DNA of 30,000 nt from Botryococcus braunii. Lineage: Eukaryota; Chlorophyta; Trebouxiophyceae. The notes below the pieces were generated by a model. That model did not search any database, was not told the DNA's origin, and saw only the letters and a list, made by a program, of their open reading frames with translations. The stretch covers positions 462,712-492,711 of the forward strand of contig KV908378.1 in NCBI GenBank assembly GCA_002005505.1. The letters are read 5' to 3'. How positions within the stretch are numbered: the stretch's first letter is position 1; each line of letters starts with the position of its first letter. Below, piece by piece: positions 1 to 13,444 of this stretch. The translations under genes were made by a program, and so were the position numbers.

Positions 1-74
1 GGGGAGAGAGAGGGGGGGGAGGGAGGGGAAAAGAATAAGGGGCGGCCAAAGGGGGGGAGGAGAGAGGGAGGAGA

Positions 75-171
<97 letters not shown>

Positions 172-240
172 AGAGAGAGCGCGAGCGAGAGAGAGAGAGA
201 GAGAGGAGGGGGGGGGGAGAGAGAGGGGGGGAGGAGAATA
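1..240. repeat. Purine-rich tract and (GA)n/(TA)n microsatellite
   Basis: Positions 1-107 are almost pure purine on the plus strand and end in a (GA)n run. A (TA)n run of about 30 units fills 108-168, and GA/GGGG-rich purine sequence follows to about 240. The purine-pyrimidine asymmetry could favour triplex DNA and the (TA)n run could extrude a cruciform; both are inference. An open frame through this region is only dipeptide repeat and is not a gene. Confidence 0.95.
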
Positions 241-2191
241 TCCACAGGGAGAAAAAGAGAATGCACTTGTTTACATAGCAACTGTACGAAGCACACTCCG
301 AGACTGCATGAGACCAACACGACGGCATTACATGACACAAGGCCCTGGAGTCTCTTATCAGGCCTAGAAGTGGTAATATATCCACACATATTAAAAATGA
401 AGATTGACGGCCCAAGAAAACCCAAATTGATTTTGTGGTCGCCCAAAAGCAGCAAACAGATTCACCAGCAAGCCCCAAGATGCAACCCTCTGCAAACTTG
501 CATCCTGACTTACAAATACCATTTGCAGCACACAGGGAGGGATGCCACGACTGGCAATTCTAGCAACAAAAATCGCTGGACTGGCTGCTGGAGCTTAGCC
601 AGCTGCCACATGTTTGTACATGAAATAGCCCCCGAAATCCTGACAGTAGCCTCCGAAATTGTTTTTGTAACAGCCATACCCTGACAACCATCACTTACGC
701 AACAACACTGCACCATCGTACTACACATGCTTCAAGCTGAAACCATTGGTGATCAGAGGCGCGACTACTTCCAGAGACCAAATTACAATACTTTTGCACG
801 ATCCTGGGGGGTCTTGGTAAAACGGGCTTCATGGCGACTCTGCCAGAGCATCTAACCAAGACGGGGAGCAAGCATCAGGCACCAGCGACTTTCTCAGATC
901 AAGGATCCCCCTCCTTCAAATGCCTGCATGGGCAGGCGCACATGTTGACACCTAGAGATGAGGCTCTTGCATGCTTCTGTTCACTTCCCATATGTCCACT
1001 TCCCGTGAGACAATATGAACAAAACCACTGCGGACTGCCGGCCTTTATGCGCTGTTCACTACTCTTCTATCTCTTCCCTCCTGTGCTGCACAATGTCGTG
1101 CAGCAGAGAGCTTCGTGAACCATTCTTGCCCTTCAGTGCCCTTTGGCTACTTGCAGCAGCGCTGTTCCTCGCAAAACCTTGACTCCCCCTCATAGCCAGG
1201 AGCCGCTTCCTAATGGCTCCTCTCACAAGCTGGAATGAATTGAGAGGAGCCACACAGGCATATCAACCTGCTGAAAGAAATAAGCTGCATCAAATCCAGC
1301 AGCAAGCAGGTGTACATAAAACAGATGCATGGGGGAACCCCTTCTTCCACACACCACGTGCTACACCACTTGCTGCAATGCAACCATAAACTGGCTTCAA
1401 TTACGGCGAGCAAACCGTACCTGGGTCCAGGGAATTCCCCTAGGGCCATGAGGAAAGCGCACATCAGCTTCATGCATAAATGGTGTGCTGATCTGGGTGT
1501 CCCTTGGGGGAGACCACAGCGAAGAATTTATCAAGAATTCAGGAAGTACACATCGCTGCCTTGGAGGCACACTTGGGGACACTAAGGGCTGTGGGACAGT
1601 AATTAGCAGAAAAACGCTCAGAGCAGTATCGTAATTCAGCGCATCAAGGGCCTGATTATGCAGTCCCTAACTCATTGGCAAACTAATAAATGCCCACCGC
1701 TGTAATTAACCTAAACACTTAAGCTCATTTGTTACTTCTCAGCATTGTTTCCAACACCACATACAAACAAAATAAGCGTGGAATATCATCCCTTTGCCAT
1801 TGCTTATTGTGATGATAGAACACGGTTATTAAGCGCTGCTGACTGAGCACACTATCTCGGCTCGGCTGGCCTGTAAATAAGTGCTAAATCGCCTGGATCT
1901 GAACAGTGCTATGCTATCGTAGATAGAAGAAACAAGGGCTGCCAAGACACCCAAATTCTGTGTCTTTCTGAGAACAGCACTGAGCAGGTGGTGCATAACG
2001 CAGAGGTAGCTTACGCTGCAAACCACATGGTCATGAGGTTCTCCACACCCCAGGCACAAGCCATGTAAGACCGAGAAAACAGTGCACTCTGAAGGTCAGC
2101 CATTTAGGAGGCTAAAACAAGAACAAGCCATTCTGCAGCTTGCAAAAGTTCTTAAAATAATCGCAAAACTCTTTCTCCAAATGCAGAGAAC
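241..2191. other. Region downstream of the helicase stop; 3' UTR or intergenic
   Basis: This is about 1.95 kb between the microsatellite and the helicase stop codon. I see no convincing protein-coding gene. The only structured segment is a short Gly/Tyr-rich frame at 595-680 on the minus strand, listed separately. Part of the stretch adjoining 2191 must be the helicase 3' UTR, but I could not place a polyadenylation site with confidence. Short open frames on both strands have no recognisable domains. Confidence 0.5.
595..680 (-). other. Candidate alternative last exon of the helicase gene
   Basis: On the minus strand a TTGTCAG acceptor-like site ends at 681. It is followed by a frame encoding 27 residues rich in Gly, Tyr and Phe (it contains FGGYCQDFGGYF), then TAA at 597-595. 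The phase is the one left by the exon 7 donor at 2858/2857 of the helicase gene: one base from exon 7 plus two bases here. Composition resembles the Gly/Tyr-rich C-terminal tails of DDX3 proteins. The main last exon at 2192-2274 is much better supported, so this could be a true alternative exon, a decayed copy or chance. Confidence 0.25.
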
Positions 2192-6453
<4,262 letters not shown>

Positions 6454-7667
6454 GCAAAGATGTCGTGATTCTAACTTTTTAAAGGGTACAGCCTCGCTCT
6501 GTTAGTTCAACACGGGGCTCTAGGCCTGCTAATGTATTTGGGCCGATCTGTAGCGCTGGGGAGGGTACAACGACGGCGTGCCTCTGACACCGTCGTCCTC
6601 GCTAGGCAACAGCGCAGAGTAGCCAGCACACAATAATCTTTCTAGCGTAAGCATCGAATTAAAAAAATTAAACACGTTTTCAAACCGGCCGTATCCTCGA
6701 TTGGCGGTGTTGTCTCCGAGGTGCCAACTTGACATTCGAGTGTTTGGGCTCAAATGTGTCTCGGGTGCAGGTGGCTGGTACACGATGGTGGTTTCATCAC
6801 TCGTGTACCGCAGGAAGTATCGCAAATCCGGAAGTTGGTAAAGATTGGTGGCTGCTGCAGCGTTTTCCTGACTGAGTCAGCGCCAATTGAGGCATATCAC
6901 GGTTTATTGTGCTCACCTGGCCCCTTTCTGGGTACAGCTGGTACACGAAGGGCTGGATTATGGTATGCAAAACTGAACCTTTCTTGGTAACCTACAATGC
7001 GGAATTTCACATCCTGGGTCAGTTATGTCGACATAAGCGCCACTGGGAGCACGATCTCAATAAAATATTGGGGCCCCGGTCCACCAGACGAAGTGGGCGA
7101 TGTCGACATCGCTGGTAACAGCGAGCCGGCCCTGTTATGGCCCAATACAAATATTCGGCATGAACAAATTTTTCATGCCCGTTAATGAACCGGTAAAGTT
7201 GTTGTTGACTCAGGGTGGCGCCAACCCCTACTGGCAATGGGGAGCCAACCAACTGGCCCCAGGCGTCCACAATCCTCGAGCTGAGTGGTGAAGCTGTCAG
7301 GCTCAGCCGGGCAGCGGCATAACCCTCGAGTCCCATGTGAAACACGGACGTGCGCTTTATACCATTTACCATTTTCCTATGCATGTTGGCACAACATATC
7401 TAAAAGCGAGTGTACCAGATGTTCCTCGTAGGGCGGGTGTGGGCCGTAAGAGTTCCTGGACAGCCAGGTACACAGTGTACCTACTCCAATAGGACGGGTC
7501 CGCCTGTTAACTCCTTGGTTTTTGTCGTGAGGGGGGTGTGATTTCCTCTTATGTAAAATAAACTCTTAAAGGAGACTTTGCACTCGATGCGTTTTGAAAG
7601 ACTTCCTCTGGAGAAGGAGAAGAAAGTGGAGGTACGGTTTTAGTGCATCAGCATAACGCATGCATGC
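6454..7667. other. Helicase upstream region / intergenic
   Basis: About 1.2 kb between the helicase ATG and the copia-1 target duplication. It must hold the helicase 5' UTR and promoter (minus strand), but I could not place a start site. Visible items are an AT-rich patch at 6658-6672 and a 9-bp inverted repeat GGTACACGA...TCGTGTACC at about 6777-6821. Short overlapping open frames on both strands (for example 7019-7384) have no recognisable domain and I do not call them genes. Confidence 0.45.
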
Positions 7668-7672
7668 CTAAT
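7668..7672. repeat. Target-site duplication of copia-1 (CTAAT), left copy
   Basis: CTAAT immediately precedes the 5' LTR and recurs immediately after the 3' LTR at 20617-20621. Five-base duplications are usual for copia integrases. Confidence 0.93.
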
Positions 7673-7847
7673 TGTTGAGTTGTGAACATACATTATAGAA
7701 TGCCTTGTGCTTTAGGTGATCTTCAAATGTACATTATTAGGATACGGGTCCACTATCCACATAAGGTACCTCAAGACACGTTCGGATGAGGTCTATTTCG
7801 AACATAAGGTACAATCTGATTTAGATTACGCGTTAGCGTGAAAGGAC

Positions 7848-7854
7848 TATTAAA
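7848..7854 (+). promoter_or_regulatory. TATA-like box of the copia-1 LTR
   Basis: TATTAAA begins 31 bp upstream of 7879, the first base of the internally duplicated LTR segment. That is the usual TATA-to-start distance, so 7879 is a good candidate for the 5' end of the transcript. The same arrangement is present in the 3' LTR. The start-site assignment is inference. Confidence 0.5.
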
Positions 7855-7878
7855 GCTGCGATCACCGCATAGTCGAGC

Positions 7879-8014
7879 AACTGGTTTGGAAAGATACTGG
7901 GCACATAAGGATGCCAGTCTTGTTCATGCAGTTGCATGTGTCTAAAAGAGCAGACAGTCGTCAAGGACTGTAGCTGGAGAGGCACGAACTTACGACCTGT
8001 CTGCTTGCTTACAG
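7879..8014 (+). repeat. LTR-internal duplicated segment, copy A (copia-1 5' LTR)
   Basis: 136 bp identical to 8212-8347 and to the two copies in the 3' LTR (20119-20254, 20453-20588). Both copies end in TTGCTTACAG, which has the form of a 3' splice site. Copy A continues into GTGCGG, copy B into GATACGCC and the U5 end. By analogy with copia-2, copy B may be a reverse-transcribed 5' leader joined after the RNA 3' end. Confidence 0.9.
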
Positions 8015-8211
8015 GTGCGGTGACGCAGGATGTGTATTGGTAATGTGTTCATGTTTGATTGCTTGTTTGTAAGTGAACCATCTTAGTGGACAATCAAGTC
8101 TCCCAAACAGCTAAGGGACGGAGTCTTGATTGAGTATAGGAAGGTACTTGCTTTCAGCCGTCAGGAGCTTATCCGTGTGTAGATGCTCATTGACAGATCA
8201 ACATGTAACGG

Positions 8212-8347
8212 AACTGGTTTGGAAAGATACTGGGCACATAAGGATGCCAGTCTTGTTCATGCAGTTGCATGTGTCTAAAAGAGCAGACAGTCGTCAAGGA
8301 CTGTAGCTGGAGAGGCACGAACTTACGACCTGTCTGCTTGCTTACAG
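8212..8347 (+). repeat. LTR-internal duplicated segment, copy B (copia-1 5' LTR)
   Basis: Identical to 7879-8014 over 136 bp (137 counting a shared G). It begins right after the 197-bp unique spacer 8015-8211 and leads into the last 28 bp of the LTR. No base differences between copies were seen, so the duplication is young or homogenised at each transposition. Confidence 0.9.
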
Positions 8348-8375
8348 GATACGCCACTGCCCATAACCTTTTACA

Positions 8376-8389
8376 GGTTATGGGCCCAC
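8376..8389 (+). other. Primer-binding site: complementary to the anticodon arm of initiator tRNA-Met
   Basis: GGTTATGGGCCCAC directly follows the LTR. Its reverse complement GTGGGCCCATAACC matches the anticodon stem-loop of eukaryotic initiator tRNA-Met (CAU anticodon inside) rather than its 3' end. Internal half-tRNA priming is established for Drosophila copia. The preceding LTR bases 8359-8368 (GCCCATAACC) pair perfectly with 8376-8385, giving a 10-bp hairpin with a 7-nt loop across the LTR/primer-site junction. The tRNA match is from memory of the conserved tRNA, not from a search. Confidence 0.7.
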
Positions 8390-8866
8390 GCCCTTCCAGC
8401 TGAGCCAAGGGCAGACAGGAGTGCATGGCATCATCGGATGCATCTGTACTGGGTTTTCCACGGACTCGCCTGACGGCAAGAAGAAGTAAAAAAGGAACAA
8501 CTGGATATTCACTCAGAAGGCCTACGGACAGAGTCTTCAATATCTTGGGAAGTTTTTTTTTTTTTTTTTTTTCCGTGAAGTGACCTGAGATTATCACCCG
8601 TCGTCGTTGTCGTGAGACCGTCAGTAGGTCCGGGTGGTCAAGCAATTGAATTGCTGAAGAATATTTTGCATATCTTGCATATTAAGGGTACATGCTAGAC
8701 CTCGAAAGGGTGGAATACTTGAAAGTGCTGTGGTGCACGCCGGAAGGGTATACTTAAACCAGCTGTGTCAGGCTGAACGCTGTGAGAGCAAGTGAAGTGT
8801 ATGACCAGACCTTAAACTCGTTCCCAAATCAAGGTTTCTGAAAGTAATCCCAGCAGTACAGAGACT
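8390..8866 (+). other. copia-1 untranslated leader with T20 tract
   Basis: A 477-bp stretch between the primer-binding site and the gag ATG. A run of 20 T lies at 8553-8572 (poly-A on the minus strand). No coding potential is recognised on the plus strand. Packaging or dimerisation signals would be expected here, but none can be identified by eye. Confidence 0.6.
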
Positions 8867-10444
8867 ATGGCAACACCAGCAGGAGGCAGCACGGCCTCCT
8901 CAGGAGCTGGACAGTCAGGACAGACCACTGGAGGCACTGCAGCCAGCTCGTATGCATACACGATGAACTCCTCCAATCCCAAGATGTCTACACAGCTGAA
9001 GGCTGATCGCACTAATTTCAGTGCCTGGCGTGAAGAGCTGGAGTCTTGCGCAATGCAAAAAGGAGCAATGGGAGCGTTGGAGACAGCTATGCCTAAGACC
9101 GCAGAGAACGCAGCAGTAAAACATTTCATTTTGCAGTCTGTCCCGTCCATGTGGCACGACGAAGTCAAACAGCGGGGGAGCGCTTTTGACTTCATTCAGT
9201 GGATGGCAGACCGCTGCACTGGAGGGAAGGACAGGGAAATCAACGAGAAGTGGATCAAGGGGCTCAAACAAGGCATGGTAAAGGGAGAGACAGTGCAAGA
9301 ATGGTGCCACCGAGTCATCAGTATTGCCGCCTCCCTGGAGGCCAATAACCATCAGCTGAGCGACCGCCAGATCTGCAGGTATATGTATAAGGGACTACCT
9401 GCAGTCTTGCAGAACGACGCTTGGGCAATTACCTCCGCCAAGTCAGACCCCTACAACATGCTGGAGACGATCCTCACTGCCATTGAGAACTTGGAGTACC
9501 AGGATATCCCGCTGGCAGAGTCAGTGCAAGTCACAGCATCAGCTGCAGCAGTTATGGCAGCAGCAGCAGCAGCCGTGCCAGCTCAGGGTGGAATCCCTGG
9601 GCCTCCCCAAGGCGCTGGAGCTGCACCGGGCGCTGGAGCAGCACCAGGAGTGGGAGCTGGAGCACCTGCTGATGGTCAGGCCCCCTATGGCCCTTCTGCT
9701 CACAACGCTGGAGGCAGGGGGCGAGGGTCTGGACGTGGCAGGAGGCCAAAGGAGGAACTGGCGTGTCGCTTCTGCAACGGGACGGGACATTTCTGGAGGG
9801 ATTGCCTGGAACTGAAGAGGCTGCAAGCTCTACGTGGCACAATGCAAGCTGCAAGTGCGGGCCCAGCTGCGTGGTGGGGCACTGGAGCTCCTCAGCAACA
9901 AGCCAGCCGGTGGGATGCTGGCCAGTCCAGAGGAGGCCCTCCCGTGTCAACCTCACATCCTCCTGGATCTGTGTCCACTATCTTCCCCTTCTTCCCAGGC
10001 TGGCATCTCCCACCACCACCTCCTCCAGGTGCTGGTGAGCCTATGTTCGTTTCGTTAAATGTGCTTACCCCTACATCTCATGGGGCTTGCAGTACCTCGT
10101 GGCTGATAGATAGTGGTGCATCGGTGCACCTTGTAAATGATCTGTCTTTACTACACAACCCAGTCATGCATGCTCAACCCCTCCCTCTTCATTTGGCCAC
10201 TTCTGATGCCAAAGGAGGGATAGTTGCAACTGGGTCTGTGTGTCTGGTCAATGCCAGACAAGAGGTGTTTTGGCTGCATAATGTGCAGTGTGTGCCCAAT
10301 GCACACACTAATCTGATTTCTGTCACAGGAGCCATTCAGGATGGAGCATCATTCCTCACTGACAGTGCAGGTGGGTACACGACCATGAAAGGCCCAGCAG
10401 GCTGGTCTGGTAAGATAGCTAGAGAGCGAGGGCTGTTTTTTTAG
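8867..10444 (+). CDS. copia-1 gag and protease (525 aa)
   Basis: The N-terminal half is a copia-type capsid domain (pattern KADRTNFSAWREELE near residue 45, later W-I-K-G-L-K-Q). An Ala/Pro/Gly-rich linker and an RGRGSGRGRR basic patch precede a CCHC zinc knuckle, C300-x2-C303-x4-H308-x4-C313, for RNA binding. The aspartic protease motif I-D-S-G-A-S has its catalytic Asp at 415. The frame ends at TAG 10442-10444 inside CTG TTT TTT TAG. Integrase continues in the -1 frame, while copia-2 has one continuous frame at the equivalent place. Either a run of seven T allows -1 slippage or a base was lost or gained. The ATG at 8867 is the first in this frame after the leader. Confidence 0.9.
   Translation: MATPAGGSTASSGAGQSGQTTGGTAASSYAYTMNSSNPKMSTQLKADRTNFSAWREELESCAMQKGAMGALETAMPKTAENAAVKHFILQSVPSMWHDEVKQRGSAFDFIQWMADRCTGGKDREINEKWIKGLKQGMVKGETVQEWCHRVISIAASLEANNHQLSDRQICRYMYKGLPAVLQNDAWAITSAKSDPYNMLETILTAIENLEYQDIPLAESVQVTASAAAVMAAAAAAVPAQGGIPGPPQGAGAAPGAGAAPGVGAGAPADGQAPYGPSAHNAGGRGRGSGRGRRPKEELACRFCNGTGHFWRDCLELKRLQALRGTMQAASAGPAAWWGTGAPQQQASRWDAGQSRGGPPVSTSHPPGSVSTIFPFFPGWHLPPPPPPGAGEPMFVSLNVLTPTSHGACSTSWLIDSGASVHLVNDLSLLHNPVMHAQPLPLHLATSDAKGGIVATGSVCLVNARQEVFWLHNVQCVPNAHTNLISVTGAIQDGASFLTDSAGGYTTMKGPAGWSGKIARERGLFF
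10436..10442 (+). promoter_or_regulatory. T7 run at the gag/pol frame change (possible -1 slip site)
   Basis: Seven T residues immediately precede the gag stop. Slipping back one base here reads L-F-F-L-E-W and enters the integrase frame exactly where the copia-2 protein continues (its G-L-Y-F-C region). This could be programmed frameshifting or a simple homopolymer indel. I identified no downstream pseudoknot. Confidence 0.4.
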
Positions 10445-10449
10445 AATGG

Positions 10450-12044
10450 GTGTGTCCCGTCAAGAGCCAGCATGATGCGCAGCCACAGTCCAGTCCTCAT
10501 GTGGCCTCGTATCATGCCAGGAAAGGGCACGTGTGTACAGATCGACTACTGTGGCATGCAAGGTTGGGGCATCCTGGGGTTAAGAGTATGACAAGGTTGG
10601 ACAACGAAGACCTGGTCACTGGGATCAATGTGTCCCTTGCTCCATGCTCAGAGTGTTCTCCCCAGTGTGAGTCATGTATACAAGGGAAACATTCTCGCCC
10701 CCCCTTTCCAGCTTCCTCTAGGCCTGCAGAGAGTGTGTTAGATAGAGTGCATGTGGACACTGTGGGTCCCATTTCACCAGCTGCAATCACGGGAGAGCGT
10801 TTTTGGGTTACTGTTGTTGATGAAAAATCCCATCTGATAGCCTCATTGGCAGTGAAGTCGAAAGAAGCCATTCCCAAGGCCCTCATTGAGCTCTTGAAGT
10901 ACTGGCAGACATTTCATGAGAAAGTGGTGAAGTGTGTGAGATCTGATAGAGGGACAGAATTTCTGAATCAGCAGTTCAAAGAATTTTGTGCTCAGCAGGG
11001 CACTAAAATGGAGACCTCAGCTCCATCCACGCCTCAGCAAAATGGACTTGCTGAGCGCATGAATCGGACTCTGAAGGAGCGCACAAGGACCCTGTTGGTG
11101 CACGCTGCAGCAGACCCTTCCTTGTGGAAGGAGGCATTGGAGTCTGCCACCCTGCTGTACAACGTGGGCCCCACCACAGGCAGGCCTCTGACCCCTACTG
11201 AGATGTTCTATGGGGTAAAGCCTGATGTTGCTTCCTTGCGCAGATGGGGCTGTGTGGCACATGTTCACATTCCCCCAGGTCAGCGGTCTGTATTTGGACC
11301 AAAGACCATTCCAGGCATGTTCACTGGGTATTGCCCACAGTCCAAGGCCTATAGAGTGTACGTAGGCAATGGTGTATGGAAAGAGAGCAGGGATGTTACA
11401 TTCCTTGAGCATTTGAGAGGAGGGGAGAGAGTGGGTATGTCTAAGGTGCAACCTGGATCCTCTCAATGGCTCTCAGGAGCGTCCTTGCAGGGCAGGGGAG
11501 GCAATTCCAATGTCCCCAGCTCACCAACAGCCATTCCCGTGAATTTTTGGGAAGCAGAGGATGACCCAGTGGTGGAGTGCAAGCCCACTGGATCTCCTGC
11601 TACCACTGCCAGCTCTCCAGAGGATCACAGCAGGCTGAGGAGCTCAGTCGGACCTGTGGCTGGAGCCCCCAGCAGCCAAGATGGTTCCCCTGCCACTTCA
11701 GAGACCTCACAGCAGTCATGGTCAGTGCTGGGCCATCTTCAAAATTTAGCTCGGGGGGGTGCTGAAGCGCACTCGCAGCTGGACAAACTGCAGAAGATGC
11801 AGGAGGGGGTCAGGTTCCAGGGGAAGTCTCAACATAGACTTCCCCCAGGAACCACCCTCACAAGGGATCAGCGTTATGAACAGCGCCAGGCTAGGAGGGA
11901 CTCAGTAGGGGTCCCCATGCATGACCCTGGCTCAGGCCAGGTACTTGTGAGTGAGCCACCCTCGGTAGGTCTCCCTGATTTGCAGAGGCAGGTTGAGACA
12001 GGGGAGGCTATGCTTGGAGAAGATGTTAGCGAGAAGAGTAGTGG
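10450..12044 (+). CDS. copia-1 pol, integrase part, interrupted by gypsy
   Basis: Integrase with HHCC zinc-binding N-terminus (H36, H41, C73, C76 counted from a GTG at 10450) and a DD35E core: D103 (VHVDTVGP), D166 (SDRGTEF), E202 (PQQNGLAERMNRT). A GKQ-type copia C-terminal region and a low-complexity linker follow. There is probably no independent start; translation would come from gag by -1 frameshift. The frame runs 34 bases into the gypsy LTR and stops at 12078, but real element sequence ends at 12044. Codon phase matches the segment from 17909, so the original pol frame was open across the insertion site. Confidence 0.9.
12040..12044. repeat. Target-site duplication of the nested gypsy (AGTGG), left copy
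   Basis: AGTGG lies before the gypsy LTR and again at 17904-17908 after it. It places the insertion inside the copia-1 pol coding frame. Confidence 0.95.
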
Positions 12045-12305
12045 TGTAGCGTTAACTAAGCGGAAGAGGTTTTTATGAGACAGTGAGACGTTCGTGGTGT
12101 GCAACGAAAGAGTGTTACATGATTGATTCGCAAGCGTACTCTTAAACCCAGGGTGGATTGAATTATACTGTACTGCCACAGACGCGTAGTCGGGCAACCG
12201 AGCGAACTACTTGAGCGAGGTTGTACTGCGAATCCAGATCACATGGCAAGTCAAAGAGCAATGCCAAGGACCATACTAGAGCATTATACCCTAGGAAATG
12301 CTACA
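12045..12305 (-). repeat. 3' LTR of the nested gypsy (261 bp)
   Basis: Identical base for base to 17643-17903. It begins TGTAGC and ends GCTACA, a 6-bp terminal inverted repeat. In element orientation this is the downstream LTR, preceded by the polypurine tract. Confidence 0.95.
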
Positions 12306-12318
12306 TGCCCTCCCCCTT
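12306..12318 (-). other. Gypsy polypurine tract
   Basis: The minus strand reads AAGGGGGAGGGCA directly before the 3' LTR, the expected plus-strand DNA primer site. Confidence 0.75.
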
Positions 12319-13062
12319 GGCATAAGCTATGAGATGTTGTTTATGGCAATGGGGCCACAAACGTAAGACAGGGGCATCACGAACCCTGCTTACTGTAACT
12401 ATAGACAATCACACCTCCTATAGTTACGAAACAACGCAAGTCAGAGGATGAAGTCCACAAAGCAAGTTAGCACGACACAGACGAGGGACTCATCTGCTCA
12501 ATGCTCGAATACCTTAACATTCTAAGGACTATCGTCTGCAAGGCGGATCCTCTAACTTAGGGGACGAACTCTCTAGACAGCACTCACACCAGTGATGAAA
12601 CAATTAGGTTGAGTCATTAGACTAGCACTTGTCCAAACCTTAGGTCCAGTTACCCTGCACTGCAGTGTAACCTTCGCTTGAGGTGGCTTTCCAACTAAAG
12701 GCATAAGGCATATCGTCTAGAGCAGCAAGCTATACACAACTAACTGCCACATAGTGTATCTCATGGGTAAGATACCAAAGCAAGTTACTCATGCACGGAA
12801 CTACAATTTGCAGCTACACTGCCACAGCAAGTGCATCACAAAATGGAGCCGTGGGTCAGGAAACATAACCCATGCAAAACAATTAACCAAGAGACATGCA
12901 TGCAAGTCCCAATTCACGAATCCCCCTCCCAGACCCTTCCACCCTCCCTCCCTCCCAGATCAAAGCTGGCTGGTGTTGAAGCTCCAAGGGTCATCAGCCG
13001 CAAGTGGCTGGAAAAGTCTCAAGCCGCAAATGGCTTAATCAAGGGATGCCCGCAAGTGGGAC
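12319..13062 (-). other. Gypsy 3' untranslated region
   Basis: About 740 bp between the chromodomain stop and the polypurine tract. No conserved domain is seen on either strand; short plus-strand open frames here have no recognisable content. Confidence 0.6.
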
Positions 13063-13444
13063 TTAAAAAAGGACTGGGGCAGCTGCCACGTCATCAGCCA
13101 GATGGCGAACATGGGCAAGAGGATCCCAAGTATTCTCAGTCTCATCGTAGCCTTTCCATTTGACTAAGTAGCGCCAAGACTTTCCAACTTTCTTCTTAGC
13201 TATGATGGCCTCCACTTCATAAACGCCGCCACGCTTGTCTGCATACAAAGGAGGTGGTGAAGTAACAGTAACTGGTACAGATGAAGACACATAAGGCTTC
13301 AGCTGGGAAACATGAAACACAGGATGAATATTTACAGTCTCAGGCAAGACGAGTCTAAAAGCTCGAGAACCAACTGCTGCAGCAATAGTAAAGGGCCCAA
13401 AATACTTAGCTGATAACTTTGACGAGAGCCCAGGTGAAAGCTGG
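13063..13444 (-). pseudogene. Gypsy integrase C-terminal part with chromodomain (frame-shifted)
   Basis: Continues the integrase tail (KYFGPF, then HPVFHVSQLKPY, a typical gypsy GPY/F-like region) into a chromodomain: Y-E-V-E-A-I, a basic stretch, YLVKWKGY and ENTWDP, including the aromatic positions that bind methylated histone H3. Chromodomains steer chromovirus insertion to heterochromatin (family knowledge). It is out of frame with the upstream integrase core because the minus-strand A run at 13450-13445 has six A. Five would rejoin the frames, so one extra base is the simplest explanation. Confidence 0.88.

Larger units (their letters stand above)
7673..8375 (+). repeat. 5' LTR of copia-1 (703 bp)
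   Basis: Starts TGTTGAG and ends TTTTACA, matching 19913-20616 almost base for base. It contains a TATA-like TATTAAA at 7848-7854, two CATAAGGTAC motifs at 7760-7769 and 7803-7812, and an internal 136-bp direct duplication (7879-8014 and 8212-8347) separated by 197 bp. The 3' end carries GCCCATAACC, complementary to the adjacent primer-binding site. Confidence 0.95.

Noticed and set aside
79..684. 201-codon plus-strand frame over the GA/TA microsatellite
   Set aside because: Its first part is pure dipeptide repeat from microsatellite DNA and the rest has no domain; not a gene.
7019..7384. 121-codon minus-strand frame upstream of copia-1
   Set aside because: Overlaps several plus-strand frames, has no motif, and lies in helicase upstream DNA.
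7879..8347. Direct repeats in LTRs as a CRISPR-like array
   Set aside because: Only two long units with one spacer, in a eukaryotic LTR.
10512..11466. Minus-strand frames opposite copia integrase (and similar ones opposite gag, RT and helicase)
   Set aside because: Antisense shadows of well-supported coding sequence.
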